A DNA stretch of 64,000 nucleotides from Isoetes taiwanensis (taxonomy: Eukaryota; Streptophyta; Lycopodiopsida; Isoetales; Isoetaceae). The DNA lies in the NCBI GenBank assembly GCA_021234155.1, contig JAJEKV010000005.1, positions 15,784,826 through 15,848,825 on the forward strand. Direction: 5' to 3'. This document shows positions 54,965 through 64,000 of the stretch, piece by piece (the stretch's first letter is position 1; each line of letters begins with the position of its first letter). The notes below the pieces were generated by a model, which worked only from the letters and a program-made list of their open reading frames with translations, was not told the origin of the DNA and did no database searches. The translations under genes and the position numbers were made by a program.

Positions 54965-55435
54965 TTGATTGCCGGGAAAGCTCCTCTGTTTCCAGCAGAA
55001 CAGAGTGCAGAACATGGGTGCAACGGACTGGCGGAGAAGGATAGAGGAGATCCCTTTGAACCCCGTGGCTGGAAGCTCTGTTGTACTTATAAGGAAAATG
55101 AATTAGTAGAGCATCCTGCATCTATATTCGATGAGTTGCAGGCTAAGGTAAAGTTCATCTGATCATTTTCCATAAAAATTTGGCTCCTTTTTTCTTCTTT
55201 ATATTGCTCATGAGTTTGCAGTACTGGTCATCTTAAAAAGATCATTTGGGGAGAATACTGTTAGAGTTTCGGACATGAATGACAATTTGTATGCTATTGT
55301 CAGGTTCTTAAAGCTGTAGGCTCTGAAGGTGCAACATTTGTCGAGGATTGGTTCATTGGATGTAATGCAACACATGTTGTATGCGAAGGAACAACTCTTC
55401 TCAAGTAGATTGGATATAACACCAATTTAGTTACA
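54965..55435 (+). pseudogene. BRCT-domain protein gene, two exons, interrupted
   Basis: The first exon-like frame runs 54965-55147, ending ELQAK before a GT donor. A 156-base intron (55148-55303) ends in TTGTCAG. The second exon 55304-55435 keeps phase 0 and gives VLKAVGSEGATFVEDWF, then CNATHVVCEG and GYNTNLVT, followed by a GTGAG donor. The pattern (G-G-x-x...THVV...NL-VT) is that of a BRCT domain, a phosphoprotein-binding module of DNA-damage and replication proteins. An in-frame TAG (55406-55408) sits where an aromatic residue is usual, so the gene looks dead or the base is wrong. Downstream exons were not found. Confidence 0.55.
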
Positions 55436-55439
55436 GTGA

Positions 55440-56440
55440 GTTATTTTCAAGTAACGTAGTGTCTATGATATGTAAAATTTCAAATGCATATTGGATTGCA
55501 AGATAGCAAGTTAGTGCTTCTAGAAGCTGCTGTTGTTTTGTTGTATGCGCCATGATCCTAGAAAGATTATTGAAGCTTACCATCCTTGAAGGGGAGATGT
55601 TGTCAACAATTTTCGTTCGTTAAAGGGGAAACTTTTTTGCATGCAGGTCTCTATGCAGTTCCTGGTTTGCTAACACCAAAAGTCCTATGGAGCACTCCTT
55701 TCATCTTCTGGATTTTAGTTTGATTAAATGCAGATGTCTCAAAGTAAGAAGTCTTTACGTTAAACCTCTTTTCAGTTTAATACTTATATGATCGATTGTT
55801 GCTTTTTCTTTGTGAAGGAATTCCATGCAGGAAGGAGCCTTGATTCTAGAGCAGAAATGAAGGGCACATTGGACGGAGTAGAGCTGCTTAGACATACACC
55901 AATATTGCTTTCTTGAAAACTGACAATTGCTTCACAAACATAGTAGTTGCTACTATTCTATTGCATGCAAATGGGATCATGCTTTCACAAAAACAATGAC
56001 AATTTGGACACACTGGAGATCTTTGTGTATTGCTATTCCAATGAAGAGATTTATATATTAGAAAGAAAGAAATAAAGGATGACTTTTAGAGAGGTGAACC
56101 AGTTGTGGACCACTTAAAAATATGGGCAAGGAAAGGTTGAAAATAAAATTGTTTTCGTTAATTATATTGCTTCCTTGGTTTGAATTGTTATTTAGATTGA
56201 ACTTACTTTTTCACCCATTGTTGGAAATTTTTTGGTAACCCCTAAAGTGTATATAGTCAAAGCTAGATACACGTTAAAGCTATTGCAATGCGTTCGTCAC
56301 CATGTTTTATTTACAATGTACTATATTTGTTTTGGTGAAACTCAACAAATTCTTTAGCATATTCTTATAGCGTAAGTATGTATGTCGTGGCACAATCTAA
56401 GCCCTTCATGTTTGATCACAAAGGTGGGCAATTTACTAGT
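55440..56440. other. Probable intron or flank of the BRCT gene
   Basis: No further convincing exon was found. A short plus-strand stretch (55650-55720) follows a possible acceptor but does not resemble the expected BRCT end. It ends at the truncated left edge of element D. Confidence 0.3.
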
Positions 56441-56675
56441 TTCTATTATTGAAATTTCAAGTGATTCCTCTATTCTACCAACCGAGTCTTATGAAGGTGA
56501 TTCCTCTGATCTTGAAAGATCCCAATATCACTATTATGAGCAACTTACAGATTGCTCAAGCATAAGCACACACAATTCTGAAGAAGATTTTTCGTTGGCA
56601 ACTGATGAAGAATATCGTCCACTTATAGAAGCAGCTACATCAGGCGCTCAAGATCCGGAGTCATCAGTTGTTTAA
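56382..56675 (+). CDS. SUMO-motif protein of element D, C-terminal part
   Basis: This 97-codon frame; the first 20 residues are flanking sequence, and element homology begins with SIIEISSDSS (21-30). The acidic Ser-rich tail (LERSQ, DCSSIST, SLATDEEYRPLIEAATSGAQ) matches A closely. Only the C-terminal third of the family protein is left, yet the SUMO-like motif is intact. Confidence 0.5.
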   Translation: MSWHNLSPSCLITKVGNLLVSIIEISSDSSILPTESYEGDSSDLERSQYHYYEQLTDCSSISTHNSEEDFSLATDEEYRPLIEAATSGAQDPESSVV

Positions 56676-57438
56676 ATCGGCAAAGCAATAAAAGACATCC
56701 ATAATAATCAAATGCATAAACCCACGAATATCTGGTCATCTATAAGATGTTAAAGCCACATTGTGTGGTACTCCATAAGGAACTAACTCTTCTAGATCCT
56801 TGAAGATGAAACCTAGATCTTGTTGGAAGTTCCCAAGATCAAAAGGGGGAGAAGTTAAGGAAAGCCATAAGTACATGGCACCTATGTTTATAAGAGAAGA
56901 GTAGTTATTCTAGAAGTTTGATCTTGTAAACTTCCAAAGACTTGGATAAGTCAAGTGTTGCAGCTTATGTAGTTAAGGGTGAGTCCACAATCCTAGTGGC
57001 ATCTAACTTGTATTTTTGGGAATAAGACCACACTTGATGACACCCATATTAGTGAAGACCACATTATGGTGGTAATAACTATATGGATGACGGTGCAAGT
57101 ATAGAAAGGAGCAATGAAGACTCCAAAAATGTGAAGCCGCCACAAAGTCCCAAAAAGAAGACTATTTGAAGGTTTGTTCGTGAAGATTAAGCGGGAGTAT
57201 TAACAGTAATAAATAAGTGTTTAACCTCCCTGAACAAACACAAATTAGTTTGTGCTTGTACACATCATCAATCCATGCCAAAGGACATGATAATATGAAA
57301 TGTGTCCATTCATGAAGAGATGCCATTCACATCTCTTCACATACTATGTAAAGCCACAATCCAGGCTATTTGGTTCAACTCTGATGAACTCTGAATCAAT
57401 ACAATTTTCCGCATATTTCTAGTTTCTAGTTTGTAACA
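56441..57438 (+). mobile_element. Retroelement D: 5'-truncated copy of the A/B/C family
   Basis: Homology starts abruptly near 56441 inside the SUMO-motif ORF and continues through the 3' untranslated region, a polypurine tract (gcgggag, 57191-57197) and a complete 3' LTR (57198-57438). It is closest to element A. No target-site duplication is visible because the 5' part is lost. Confidence 0.8.
57198..57438 (+). repeat. 3' LTR of element D
   Basis: This 241-bp LTR starts TATTAACAGTAAT and ends TTTGTAACA; diverged from B and C but alignable throughout. Confidence 0.8.
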
Positions 57439-57733
57439 GAAAAAGGACAAGCCTGGCATCGTTGCATCACTAATTCTTGGGCCATGGAAGTTGTGGCAGC
57501 ATTTAGAGATGTTGGCACTACCAAAGGGCTTGACAATTCCGCCCCAACTTATGAAGCTTTTAGAATCAGACGGAAATAGCAAGCAAAAACCTCAAACATC
57601 TTACATGTTCAGCCGTCATATAAGAAGCCATGAAAGTTCTCTTCTGGCTTCTTGCATCTGGCATAGCTAAGAAAAACCATGGATCTACATTTTTCAGCGT
57701 CTGGGCTTCACGAATATGTGAGAGCTTTTTTTG

Positions 57734-57760
57734 AAAAAAAAAAAAAAAAAAAAAAAAAAA
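57734..57760 (+). repeat. Poly-A run of about 27 bases
   Basis: An uninterrupted A tract flanked by T runs; length in the assembly is likely unreliable. Confidence 0.9.
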
Positions 57761-57914
57761 CTTTTTTTCATTTTAATTACTTAGATATGGTCTCATAATG
57801 GTTTTCATGCCCAAAAATCCTCTATTACTTATGAGAACATTTTTTTTTTCAATTTGTAAAAAGCATTTGCAAATGTTATTGTCTATCACATGCACTTTAC
57901 AAGAAGGTAATGGA

Positions 57915-58234
57915 ACTGAACTATCGTGTTGCTAGCCTAGCTGCTTGCACATAGCTCTCGGGAGAGAATAAGCAGAAACTGAGGCCACGAGTGTTTATCA
58001 TTCGATGCTAGCGAGTGGGCATTGATGAAGCTTGCTAGCGAGGACTTGATGTTGGTCATGTCAAGCTATATCTAGTTGAAGGCTATTTCTTGATCTAGAG
58101 ACCGGTAGCTCAGGGATGTTGCAACATATTATTTGGATATTTTAGACCATATATAGATTTTGCACCCGTGGATCCTGAGTTACTTCTGTAAAGTCTTTCT
58201 ATAGTAACCGATGTCGGTGAAGGTTCGTCACAAA
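57915..58234 (+). repeat. LTR of a second retroelement family, followed by a primer-site-like sequence
   Basis: This is the partner of 13665-13965. It ends GGTTCGTCACA, and four bases later TTAGTATCAGAGTTAG (58235-58250) matches the initiator-Met primer site TGGTATCAGAG except for G-to-A near the start. That identifies the block as a 5' LTR end on the plus strand. No coding interior follows that I can recognise, and no second LTR was found in the window. Confidence 0.55.
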
Positions 58235-58250
58235 TTAGTATCAGAGTTAG

Positions 58251-58885
58251 TTATGGGCTGAACCTAGTTAATCTTTTAAAGAGTAGAGATGTGTCGATAA
58301 TGATTGCTTCCAGACCATATGGCGAACCATGACATAATCGCTAATTTTCACTCGGTAATTAATTCGAGGTTGACAAAAATAACTAGATTCACATGGAGTT
58401 GCAATGTTGGGATGGAAATGACAAACTATAGTAGATATTTAAATATTATAGGATGACTGTCATTAATAGTAAGCACTGTAAACACATAGGACATGCCTGT
58501 GTAGATCTGACACGATTATCGTAGAGCAAAACGCTGGACATGCAGGACACGCTGCACACATATGTGGCACCCGTGGAACCCGAAGTAGCAAAGATATGGC
58601 TGTGGAGGATCGATCCACTAATGGGTAGTATATGGTTTTGTAAAGAAACATACTGCTTCTCCTTCCAACTTGAGGAACCTTAAGATGTAAAGGCAGGTCT
58701 TACAAGCATAGGACCAACTTTTGTGTTTGCTATTAGCTAATTAACCTAGTTCACTCTATGATTTCTTGGAATCAACAAATGGATTGAATGAAGGCATGTG
58801 TAATAGTTAAGCAATAAGGTGATTATGTCATGGCCATCTATATGAGTCATGGAAGAAAAAATGTGATCAAAGTCTGTTTTGAAAG
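58251..58885. other. Unassigned sequence
   Basis: Possible leader of the element whose LTR ends at 58234, but no ORF or motif was recognised. Confidence 0.3.
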
Positions 58886-59022
58886 TACAAATAACGTGAT
58901 GTTTTGATAGACATACGAACAATAATAAATAGAATAGAATAGATTTTTTATCGTCAATAATGTAATGTTGTTTTGATAGACATAAGAAGTCAATAATAGA
59001 ATAGAATAGAATAGAATAACAT
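58886..59022 (+). repeat. Duplicated microsatellite region (AGAAT)n
   Basis: The block with tgttttgatagacata followed by (agaat)n occurs twice in a row (about 58888-58945 and 58957-59022), with the second (agaat) run longer. Confidence 0.75.
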
Positions 59023-59085
59023 AAATTTTATGTAATCTCCAGATGAGATTACCTTCTAAAGAGCATATATTTAGTCCCCATTATA

Positions 59086-59322
59086 ATGCTAGTAATGCTG
59101 GAGGAGAGAAGTTTTGAGACAATGAGGAAAACCCTAGAATCTTCAATCATGCAAGCTTTGTTAAGCTTCCAAACAAGTATAGAGAGTCAACTTACTGATA
59201 TGAATCTAGCTAGTGCAAAGCAAATGCAAAATCTTCAAATGCAATTGAGACATTGCGACAAGGACAAAGATATATTAGAGATCATGAATTTGAAATTACG
59301 TGTAAGGAAATATTTTTCTTAA
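59086..59322 (+). CDS. Small coiled-coil ORF, unknown
   Basis: This 78-codon frame is rich in Leu, Gln, Met and Glu (SFQTSIESQLTDMNLASAKQ, MQNLQMQLRHCDKDKD) with heptad-like spacing, suggesting a short coiled coil. No family is recognised. It ends just before a LINE remnant in which it may not belong. Could be a real small exon or a chance frame. Confidence 0.3.
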   Translation: MLVMLEERSFETMRKTLESSIMQALLSFQTSIESQLTDMNLASAKQMQNLQMQLRHCDKDKDILEIMNLKLRVRKYFS

Positions 59323-59429
59323 TCTTGATTGAATAAACAGAGAGGTGTTAGAAGTCCACAAATCATGAGAGCAGATAGTAGGAGAAGTTATCAATAAAAA
59401 ATATTTTACCTCTTAGACCATCATCCCAG

Positions 59430-60960
59430 GACCTTCTGACGAAGGTGCTTAGAAAGCCAGTACAACCTACAAGGAACATTACTCTCGGGCAGTGGGGGCA
59501 ATACTCGCAGTAGCTTTACGATTCTCATGGCACACAAGCAGCGTTGACCTACAGCGAGGCCCGGCGCTCGAAACCACAGAGACAGATGTGGACTAGGGCT
59601 TACAACATCTTGCCAATGAAAAGCGCCAGACCTAGATGGTATGCAGACAGAGTTGCTCAAGTGGGCAGGACCATCCATACTGTCAGTACTAACCACGTTG
59701 TTCCACAGGGCGTTACAGAAGCTTCCCCTCCTGTGTAGTGGACTACAAGGAGAGTTGTTTCCATCTACAAGGCAGGGGATTCAGACTGCCCAGCCAATTA
59801 CCAAACAATCATGATTAGTTAGTGTTTGCAAAACTGCTAGCTGGGCTTCTTGAGCAGCAGTTGGTAGTCTGGGCAGAGACACTAGAGATGCGGGCCTCAT
59901 GCAAGGGGGATTTAGATTGTGGCCCTCAACCATTGATCACATCTTCACACATTGCGGACTCTGATTGAAGACAACAGGAACCATCGGCAAGACCTATATT
60001 ATTGCTTTGTGGACTTCGCCTTGACACTGTACCTCGGAAAAAGATATGGGCAAAATTGCAACAGCTGGGGGTTCCCTACAGATCTACGGAATGCAGTGTA
60101 CAAGCTAAATGAGACATGCTCAAGCCGGTTGCAGCTGCTAGGCCAACCATTCGATAGTAGTATCGGGGTTCGCCAGGGATGCTCCTTCTCTTTTACACTG
60201 CGGCGTTATATTGATTAGTTGGAGAGCTGGCTTGCGACAATAGGGGCAATAGAGCCCGCCTCTTACACCAAATCGCCATGCAGCTAATATGCGCTGGTGA
60301 TATCGACTCCTAGCTTACACTTCGTCAGACATGCTAAGCCATCTCGATGCCCTGGACACATTCTGTCAGGCGACTGACATGCATGTCAACCTGGCCAAGA
60401 CTAAGATGCTCCTCATATCATCCTCATGTCAGCCAAGCTCCCCTTCCTTCAGTTATCTGAGGCAATGGAGAAGTGATACCCACCTACAAATATTTGGGAG
60501 TGAAGTTTCCTTCTACTATACATTGGGACACTTCCATCTAGCTACGAGTGACAATGAACTGGAAGGCATTATATGCAATGCAAAACAACAGTCACCGAGT
60601 AGAGATGTATGGTTGGGTCCATTAGTCTCACCTATTTAGGTTCTTGGTAGAGCCTGCCCTTTTATACGGGGTCGAAGTCTGGGGCCTCATGGTATCCATC
60701 GCTACCTGAAATGACTTGGAGCAAGTGCAAAAAGCGCATTTACTACTTTCAAAAGGTAGTTAGTATGGACGATGCCCATCTCCCTAACTTGGCTTATGCC
60801 GTGGCAATGGGGCCCCAATGCCTTAAGGGCTGCTGGAAGGAAAATCGAGCTCAGTGGCTTGCCAGATAGAATATGCAGGAGCACATGTGCAAACAGAGGT
60901 AGATCGCCATAGCCTAAGACAATACCTTAATGATTGCTTAGACAACAAGTTCTGGGATGC
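59430..60960 (+). mobile_element. Decayed LINE remnant, second type
   Basis: Plus-strand frames contain the LINE RT blocks in order: GKAPDLDGMQTELLKWAGP (about 59620-59675), FAKLLAGLLEQQLVVW (59825-59875), CFVDF followed by a degraded AFDTVPR block (60004-60045), GVRQGCSFSF (60168-60197), PTYKYLGVKFPST (60479-60517) and LLYGVEVWG (60659-60690). It differs in sequence from the LINE at 5.6 kb, so it is another family. Many stops make it dead. The YxDD block is not readable. Confidence 0.75.
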
Positions 60961-60998
60961 TAGCGCCCTTGAACAATTCAAGTGATATGATGTTTTAA

Positions 60999-61232
60999 CT
61001 ATCGTTCCCCAACCAGCTGGCAATATATTAAAGCATTTTCAAACAAACTCAATGCAGCTACTCCCATCTTCTCTTCTTCAGGAACTTGTATTACAACAAA
61101 ATAATTCTCACCTTTTTGAATGCGAATTTCTGTCTTAACTCCATCCTTATGGAAACATAGTTCCAACCTGTATTTCTTGGCAAAAATTTTTGTCAGATAT
61201 GCCTTATTGTCTTTATGTTTCAGCCTGATCAA
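60999..61232 (-). CDS. Unrecognised 77-residue ORF
   Basis: The minus-strand ORF has balanced, protein-like composition (KKYRLELCFHKDGVKTEIRI, NYFVVIQVPEEEKMGVAALS), with no low-complexity sequence. I do not recognise a family. Its N-terminal third overlaps the short LTR at 61191-61345, which argues that the true reading unit, if any, starts inside or is cut by that LTR. Confidence 0.3.
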   Translation of the reverse strand: MIRLKHKDNKAYLTKIFAKKYRLELCFHKDGVKTEIRIQKGENYFVVIQVPEEEKMGVAALSLFENALIYCQLVGER

Positions 61233-61345
61233 TATTGCTAACTGAGTGGTTCGATTGGGTGGAGAGCTCTTTTGAATAAGGCTTTAACTACTAATTTGTG
61301 TAAAGGTTTTATATTTGTTCAGGTGGTCAGACGAATATCCTATCA
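61191..61345 (+). repeat. Short LTR, copy 1
   Basis: 155 bp; TG start, CA end, two bases before an exact initiator-Met primer site. Confidence 0.65.
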
Positions 61346-61347
61346 AT

Positions 61348-61359
61348 TGGTATCAGAGC
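61348..61359 (+). promoter_or_regulatory. Primer binding site of the TRIM-like element
   Basis: TGGTATCAGAGC, exact match to the initiator-Met-type primer site; a degraded copy lies at 63547-63556. Confidence 0.8.
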
Positions 61360-61659
61360 GCGATTTAAATTTCCTTTGGAACAATGGTTAATGGAACCAT
61401 TGCCACAATCTCTGTCGTGATCATGAAGCAGGTCTAGAGTTTTGAAGGACCAAGAACTTGGACAATTTCTCGAGTCTTAACTAAAGTAGTTCTTAAGTTA
61501 CTCATGACATGAGAGAGTTTTGCATATACACATGCAAATCAATCTAGGGAGTTAGATGCGTAGCTTTTTTAAGGAGATAGGAGAAGAGGGAAGTGGCATT
61601 CGAAGAATTTTGAGAGGTCAAATTTGAGATCAAACTTCACATTGATTTATGTTTATCCA

Positions 61660-61985
61660 GCGATCCACAAGTGGTAATCACGAATTAATGTGGAGTAGGT
61701 GATAATCACAAGTGAATGTGACCCACGAGGAGGGTTAACCCCGAGTTGAATTGATCTACGAGTAGGTGGTAACCAAGAACTAAACTTGTCCATGAGTAGT
61801 TGGTAACCAAGAACTAAATTGGTCCACGAGTAGGTGGTAACCAAGAATTAGTGGCCCACGAGTAGGTGACAATGACTAATATGTGAATACCACGAGTAGG
61901 TGGTAGACATAAAAACCACGAGTAGGTGGTAATCATGAACCAAGGTGGAAGCCCCAAGGAGGTGGTAACCACGAATTGATAATAT
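61660..61985 (+). repeat. Degenerate minisatellite (ccacgagtaggtggtaa)n
   Basis: About ten imperfect copies of a unit of roughly 30 bases with core cacgagtaggtggtaa. Repeated again at about 62628-62780 and, at the window end, from 63870. Confidence 0.7.
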
Positions 61986-62046
61986 TTTATGATGGGGGAG
62001 TAGCCTTTAACAAAATAATAATATTGTCAATGGTTCATAAAAATTA

Positions 62047-62330
62047 TGAAGGCTAATAATCTTCATATCAAAGTTGATGTGAACGAGTTCTTGAAAGTTG
62101 TATTCAATGCAACTGAGGACAGTTGCATCCGAGAAGGGAAGGAATTGATATGGTTTAAGGTTAACACCTAACAATGAGCTCGGGTGAGTGGCCAATACGA
62201 TTATGCTTTAGGCAAAATCATATAGAGCTAGTATACATATCATGATTGGGACAAAAAGCAAAGGCAAATCCAAAGGTGAAGTCAAAGGCAAAGTGAAAGA
62301 CAAAGGCAAAGAGTCTGCTAAAGAAGGTTA
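62047..62330 (+). pseudogene. Interior ORF of TRIM-like element, copy 1, interrupted
   Basis: It begins MKANNLHIKVDVNEFLKV like the copy at 62850 but is broken by a segment of about 75 bases (62163-62250) before the Lys/Gly-rich end. Same unknown protein. Confidence 0.4.
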
Positions 62331-62849
62331 AACTCAGTTGGTAATATCTCAGCAGTCAAATATTCGATTTGGAAGATTTTCACTTTTCAAAGCCATCCCA
62401 GAGTCTAGTTTTTGAATTGGGATGGTACTATGAAGTCTAGTTTCCGAATTGGAGTGGCACTATTTCTGGTTCGTCCGTATGAGGAAGACATGGAAAAAAT
62501 AGTAACTGGTTGTCAAAGAAGACTTCTTTACTTCTTCACTTTTGAATCTATAATGCTATCTCTTTTTCCTAGAGCTTCTGCTGATCTTGTCTATTAACCT
62601 ATTACTAGAACTAAGAACTAAATTGGTCCACGAGTAGGTGGTAACCAAGAATTAGTGGCCCACGAGTAGGTGACAACCACTAAAATGTGAATACCATGAG
62701 TAGGTGGTAGACACAAAAACCACGAGTATGTGGTAATCATGAACCAAGGTGGAAGCCCCAAGGAGGTGGTAATCATGAATTGATAATATTTTACGATGGG
62801 GGAATAGCCTTTAGCAAAATAATAATATTGTCAATGGTTCATAAAAATT

Positions 62850-63044
62850 ATGAAGGCTAATAATCTTCATATCAAAGTTGATATTAACGAGTTCTTGAAA
62901 GTTGTATTCAATGCAACTGAGGACAGTTGCATCCAAGAAGGGAAGGAATTGATATGGTTTAAGGTTAAATTTGGGACAAAAAGCAAAGGCAAAGTCAAAG
63001 GCAAAGTGAAAGACAAAGGCAAAGGGTTTGCTAAAGAAGGTTAA
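62850..63044 (+). CDS. Interior ORF of TRIM-like element, copy 2
   Basis: This 64-codon ORF MKANNLHIKVDINEFLKV... ends in a Lys/Gly repeat (KSKGKVKGKVKDKGKG) encoded by a 12-base periodic run. The basic tail could bind nucleic acid. The ORF is present in both halves of the internal duplication. No homology recognised. Confidence 0.4.
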   Translation: MKANNLHIKVDINEFLKVVFNATEDSCIQEGKELIWFKVKFGTKSKGKVKGKVKDKGKGFAKEG

Positions 63045-63393
63045 ACTCAGTTGACAATATCTCAGCAATCAAAGATTCGATTTAGAAGATTTTCACTTTT
63101 CAAAGCCATCCCAGAGTCTAGTTTTTGATGGCATTATGGAGTCTAGTTTCCGAATTGGAGTGGCATTATTTCCGGTTCATCCGTATAAGGAAGACATGGC
63201 AAAAATAGTGACCAGTTGTCAAAGAAAACTGCTTTACTCCTTTGCTTTTGAATCTATTCTAAAAAAGCTATCTCTTTTTTCTAGAGCTTCTGCTGATCTT
63301 GTCTAGTAACCTATTACTATCCATAAACCCAACTCATGGTGTATCATATTGAGGACTACTAGCTCAATGGAGGAGCTACAACTGGAAGCTGAT

Positions 63394-63544
63394 TGTCAGA
63401 TATGCCTTATTGTCTTTACGTTCCGGCCTAATATTGCTAACTGAGTGGTCCGGTTGGGTTGAGAGCTCTTTTGAAGAAGGTTTCAGCTACTAATTTGTGT
63501 AAAGGTTTTATATTTGTTCAGGTGGTCAGATGAACATCGTATCA
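63394..63544 (+). repeat. Short LTR, copy 2
   Basis: 151 bp, aligned along its length with 61191-61345, with small deletions; followed by the same leader sequence. Confidence 0.65.
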
Positions 63545-64000
63545 ATTGGTATCAGAATTTCCTTTGGAACAATGGTTAATGGAACCACTGCCACGATCTC
63601 TGTCGTGATCATGAAGCAGGTCTAGAGTTTTGAAGGACCAACAAAACAAGAACTTAGACAATTTCTCGAGTCTTAACTAAGGTAGTTCTTAAGTTACTCA
63701 TGACATGAGAGAGTTTTGCAGATACACATGCAGATCAATCTAGAGAGTTAGATGCGTAGTTTTTTTTAAAAAGATACGAGAAAAGGGAAGTGGCATTCCA
63801 AGAATTTTGAGAAGTCAAACTTGAGAGCAAACTTCACATTGAATTATGTTTATCCAGCAATCTACAAGTGGTAATCACGAACTACTGTGATGCACGAGTA
63901 GGTGATAATCACAAGTGAATGTGACCCACGAGTATATAGGGTGAACCCCGAGTTGAATTGGTCTACGAGTAGGTGGTAACCAAAAACTAAACTGGTCCAT

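Larger units (their letters stand above)
61191..64000 (+). mobile_element. TRIM-like short-LTR retroelement in head-to-tail tandem
   Basis: A 155-bp block TGTCAGATATGCC...CCTATCA (61191-61345) is followed by a primer site TGGTATCAGAGC (61348-61359). After about 2.05 kb the block recurs (63394-63544), again followed by a primer-site-like TGGTATCAGA and the same leader up to the window end. LTRs start TG and end CA. No polymerase genes lie in the interior, so it is non-autonomous. LTR-interior-LTR-interior order is the tandem form produced by recombination between copies. The interior also has an 800-base internal duplication (61812-62609 and 62611-63320). Confidence 0.65.

Overview
This window is eukaryotic nuclear DNA, almost certainly from a land plant. 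It is a gene-poor, AT-rich tract dominated by LTR retrotransposons primed from initiator-Met tRNA (primer binding site TGGTATCAGAGC), decayed LINEs, tRNA-headed repeats, and fragments of at most two or three host genes. Intron-split host exons and chromodomain-type and Athila/Tat-like Gypsy elements fit a plant. I cannot name the species; a large seed-free plant genome is only a guess. I see no bacterial operon, CRISPR array or rRNA.

Layout, left part. Positions 1-5.6 kb hold a barely recognisable minus-strand gag-like remnant with a degenerate zinc knuckle. Positions 5.6-9.27 kb hold a dead LINE, part of which is duplicated in tandem. From 9.3 to 16 kb there is mostly unassigned DNA, with a LINE zinc-finger remnant and an LTR fragment. 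Positions 16.07-23.77 kb carry three members of one non-autonomous LTR retrotransposon family: A (minus, truncated), B (minus, complete) and C (plus, complete). C sits inside an ankyrin-repeat codon run. A fourth member, D (plus, truncated), lies at 56.4-57.4 kb. All four encode a related acidic Ser-rich protein with SUMO-interaction-like motifs; B also shows a basic nuclear-localisation-like cluster.

Layout, middle part. Positions 25.7-28.76 and 52.81-54.13 kb are two halves of one tandem array with a period of about 1.375 kb, each unit carrying a tRNA-derived (SINE-like) head. The halves were split by a 24-kb minus-strand Gypsy element, E (28762-52810), with Athila/Tat-like RT and protease and extra ORFs after integrase. 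E was itself split by a 13.1-kb plus-strand chromodomain-type Gypsy element, N (32645-45738). The first ORF of N begins with the first six residues of mature histone H3. The order of events is array, then E, then N, each step supported by target-site duplications.

Layout, right part. Positions 54.1-55.5 kb contain exons of a broken BRCT-domain gene. After element D come an LTR with a degenerate primer site, microsatellites, a second LINE remnant (59.4-61.0 kb), and a short-LTR (TRIM-like) element repeated head to tail to the window end (61.19-64.0 kb).

Most ORFs are broken by stops and frameshifts. The complete B and C copies are the youngest-looking features: B has one mismatch between LTRs and C has four transitions. 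Function therefore centres on element biology: LTR promoters, mobilisation of non-autonomous copies in trans, and possible chromatin or SUMO contacts. The most novel-looking signals are the SUMO-motif ORF family, the histone-tail-like Gag start in a chromodomain-type element, and the tRNA-headed array.
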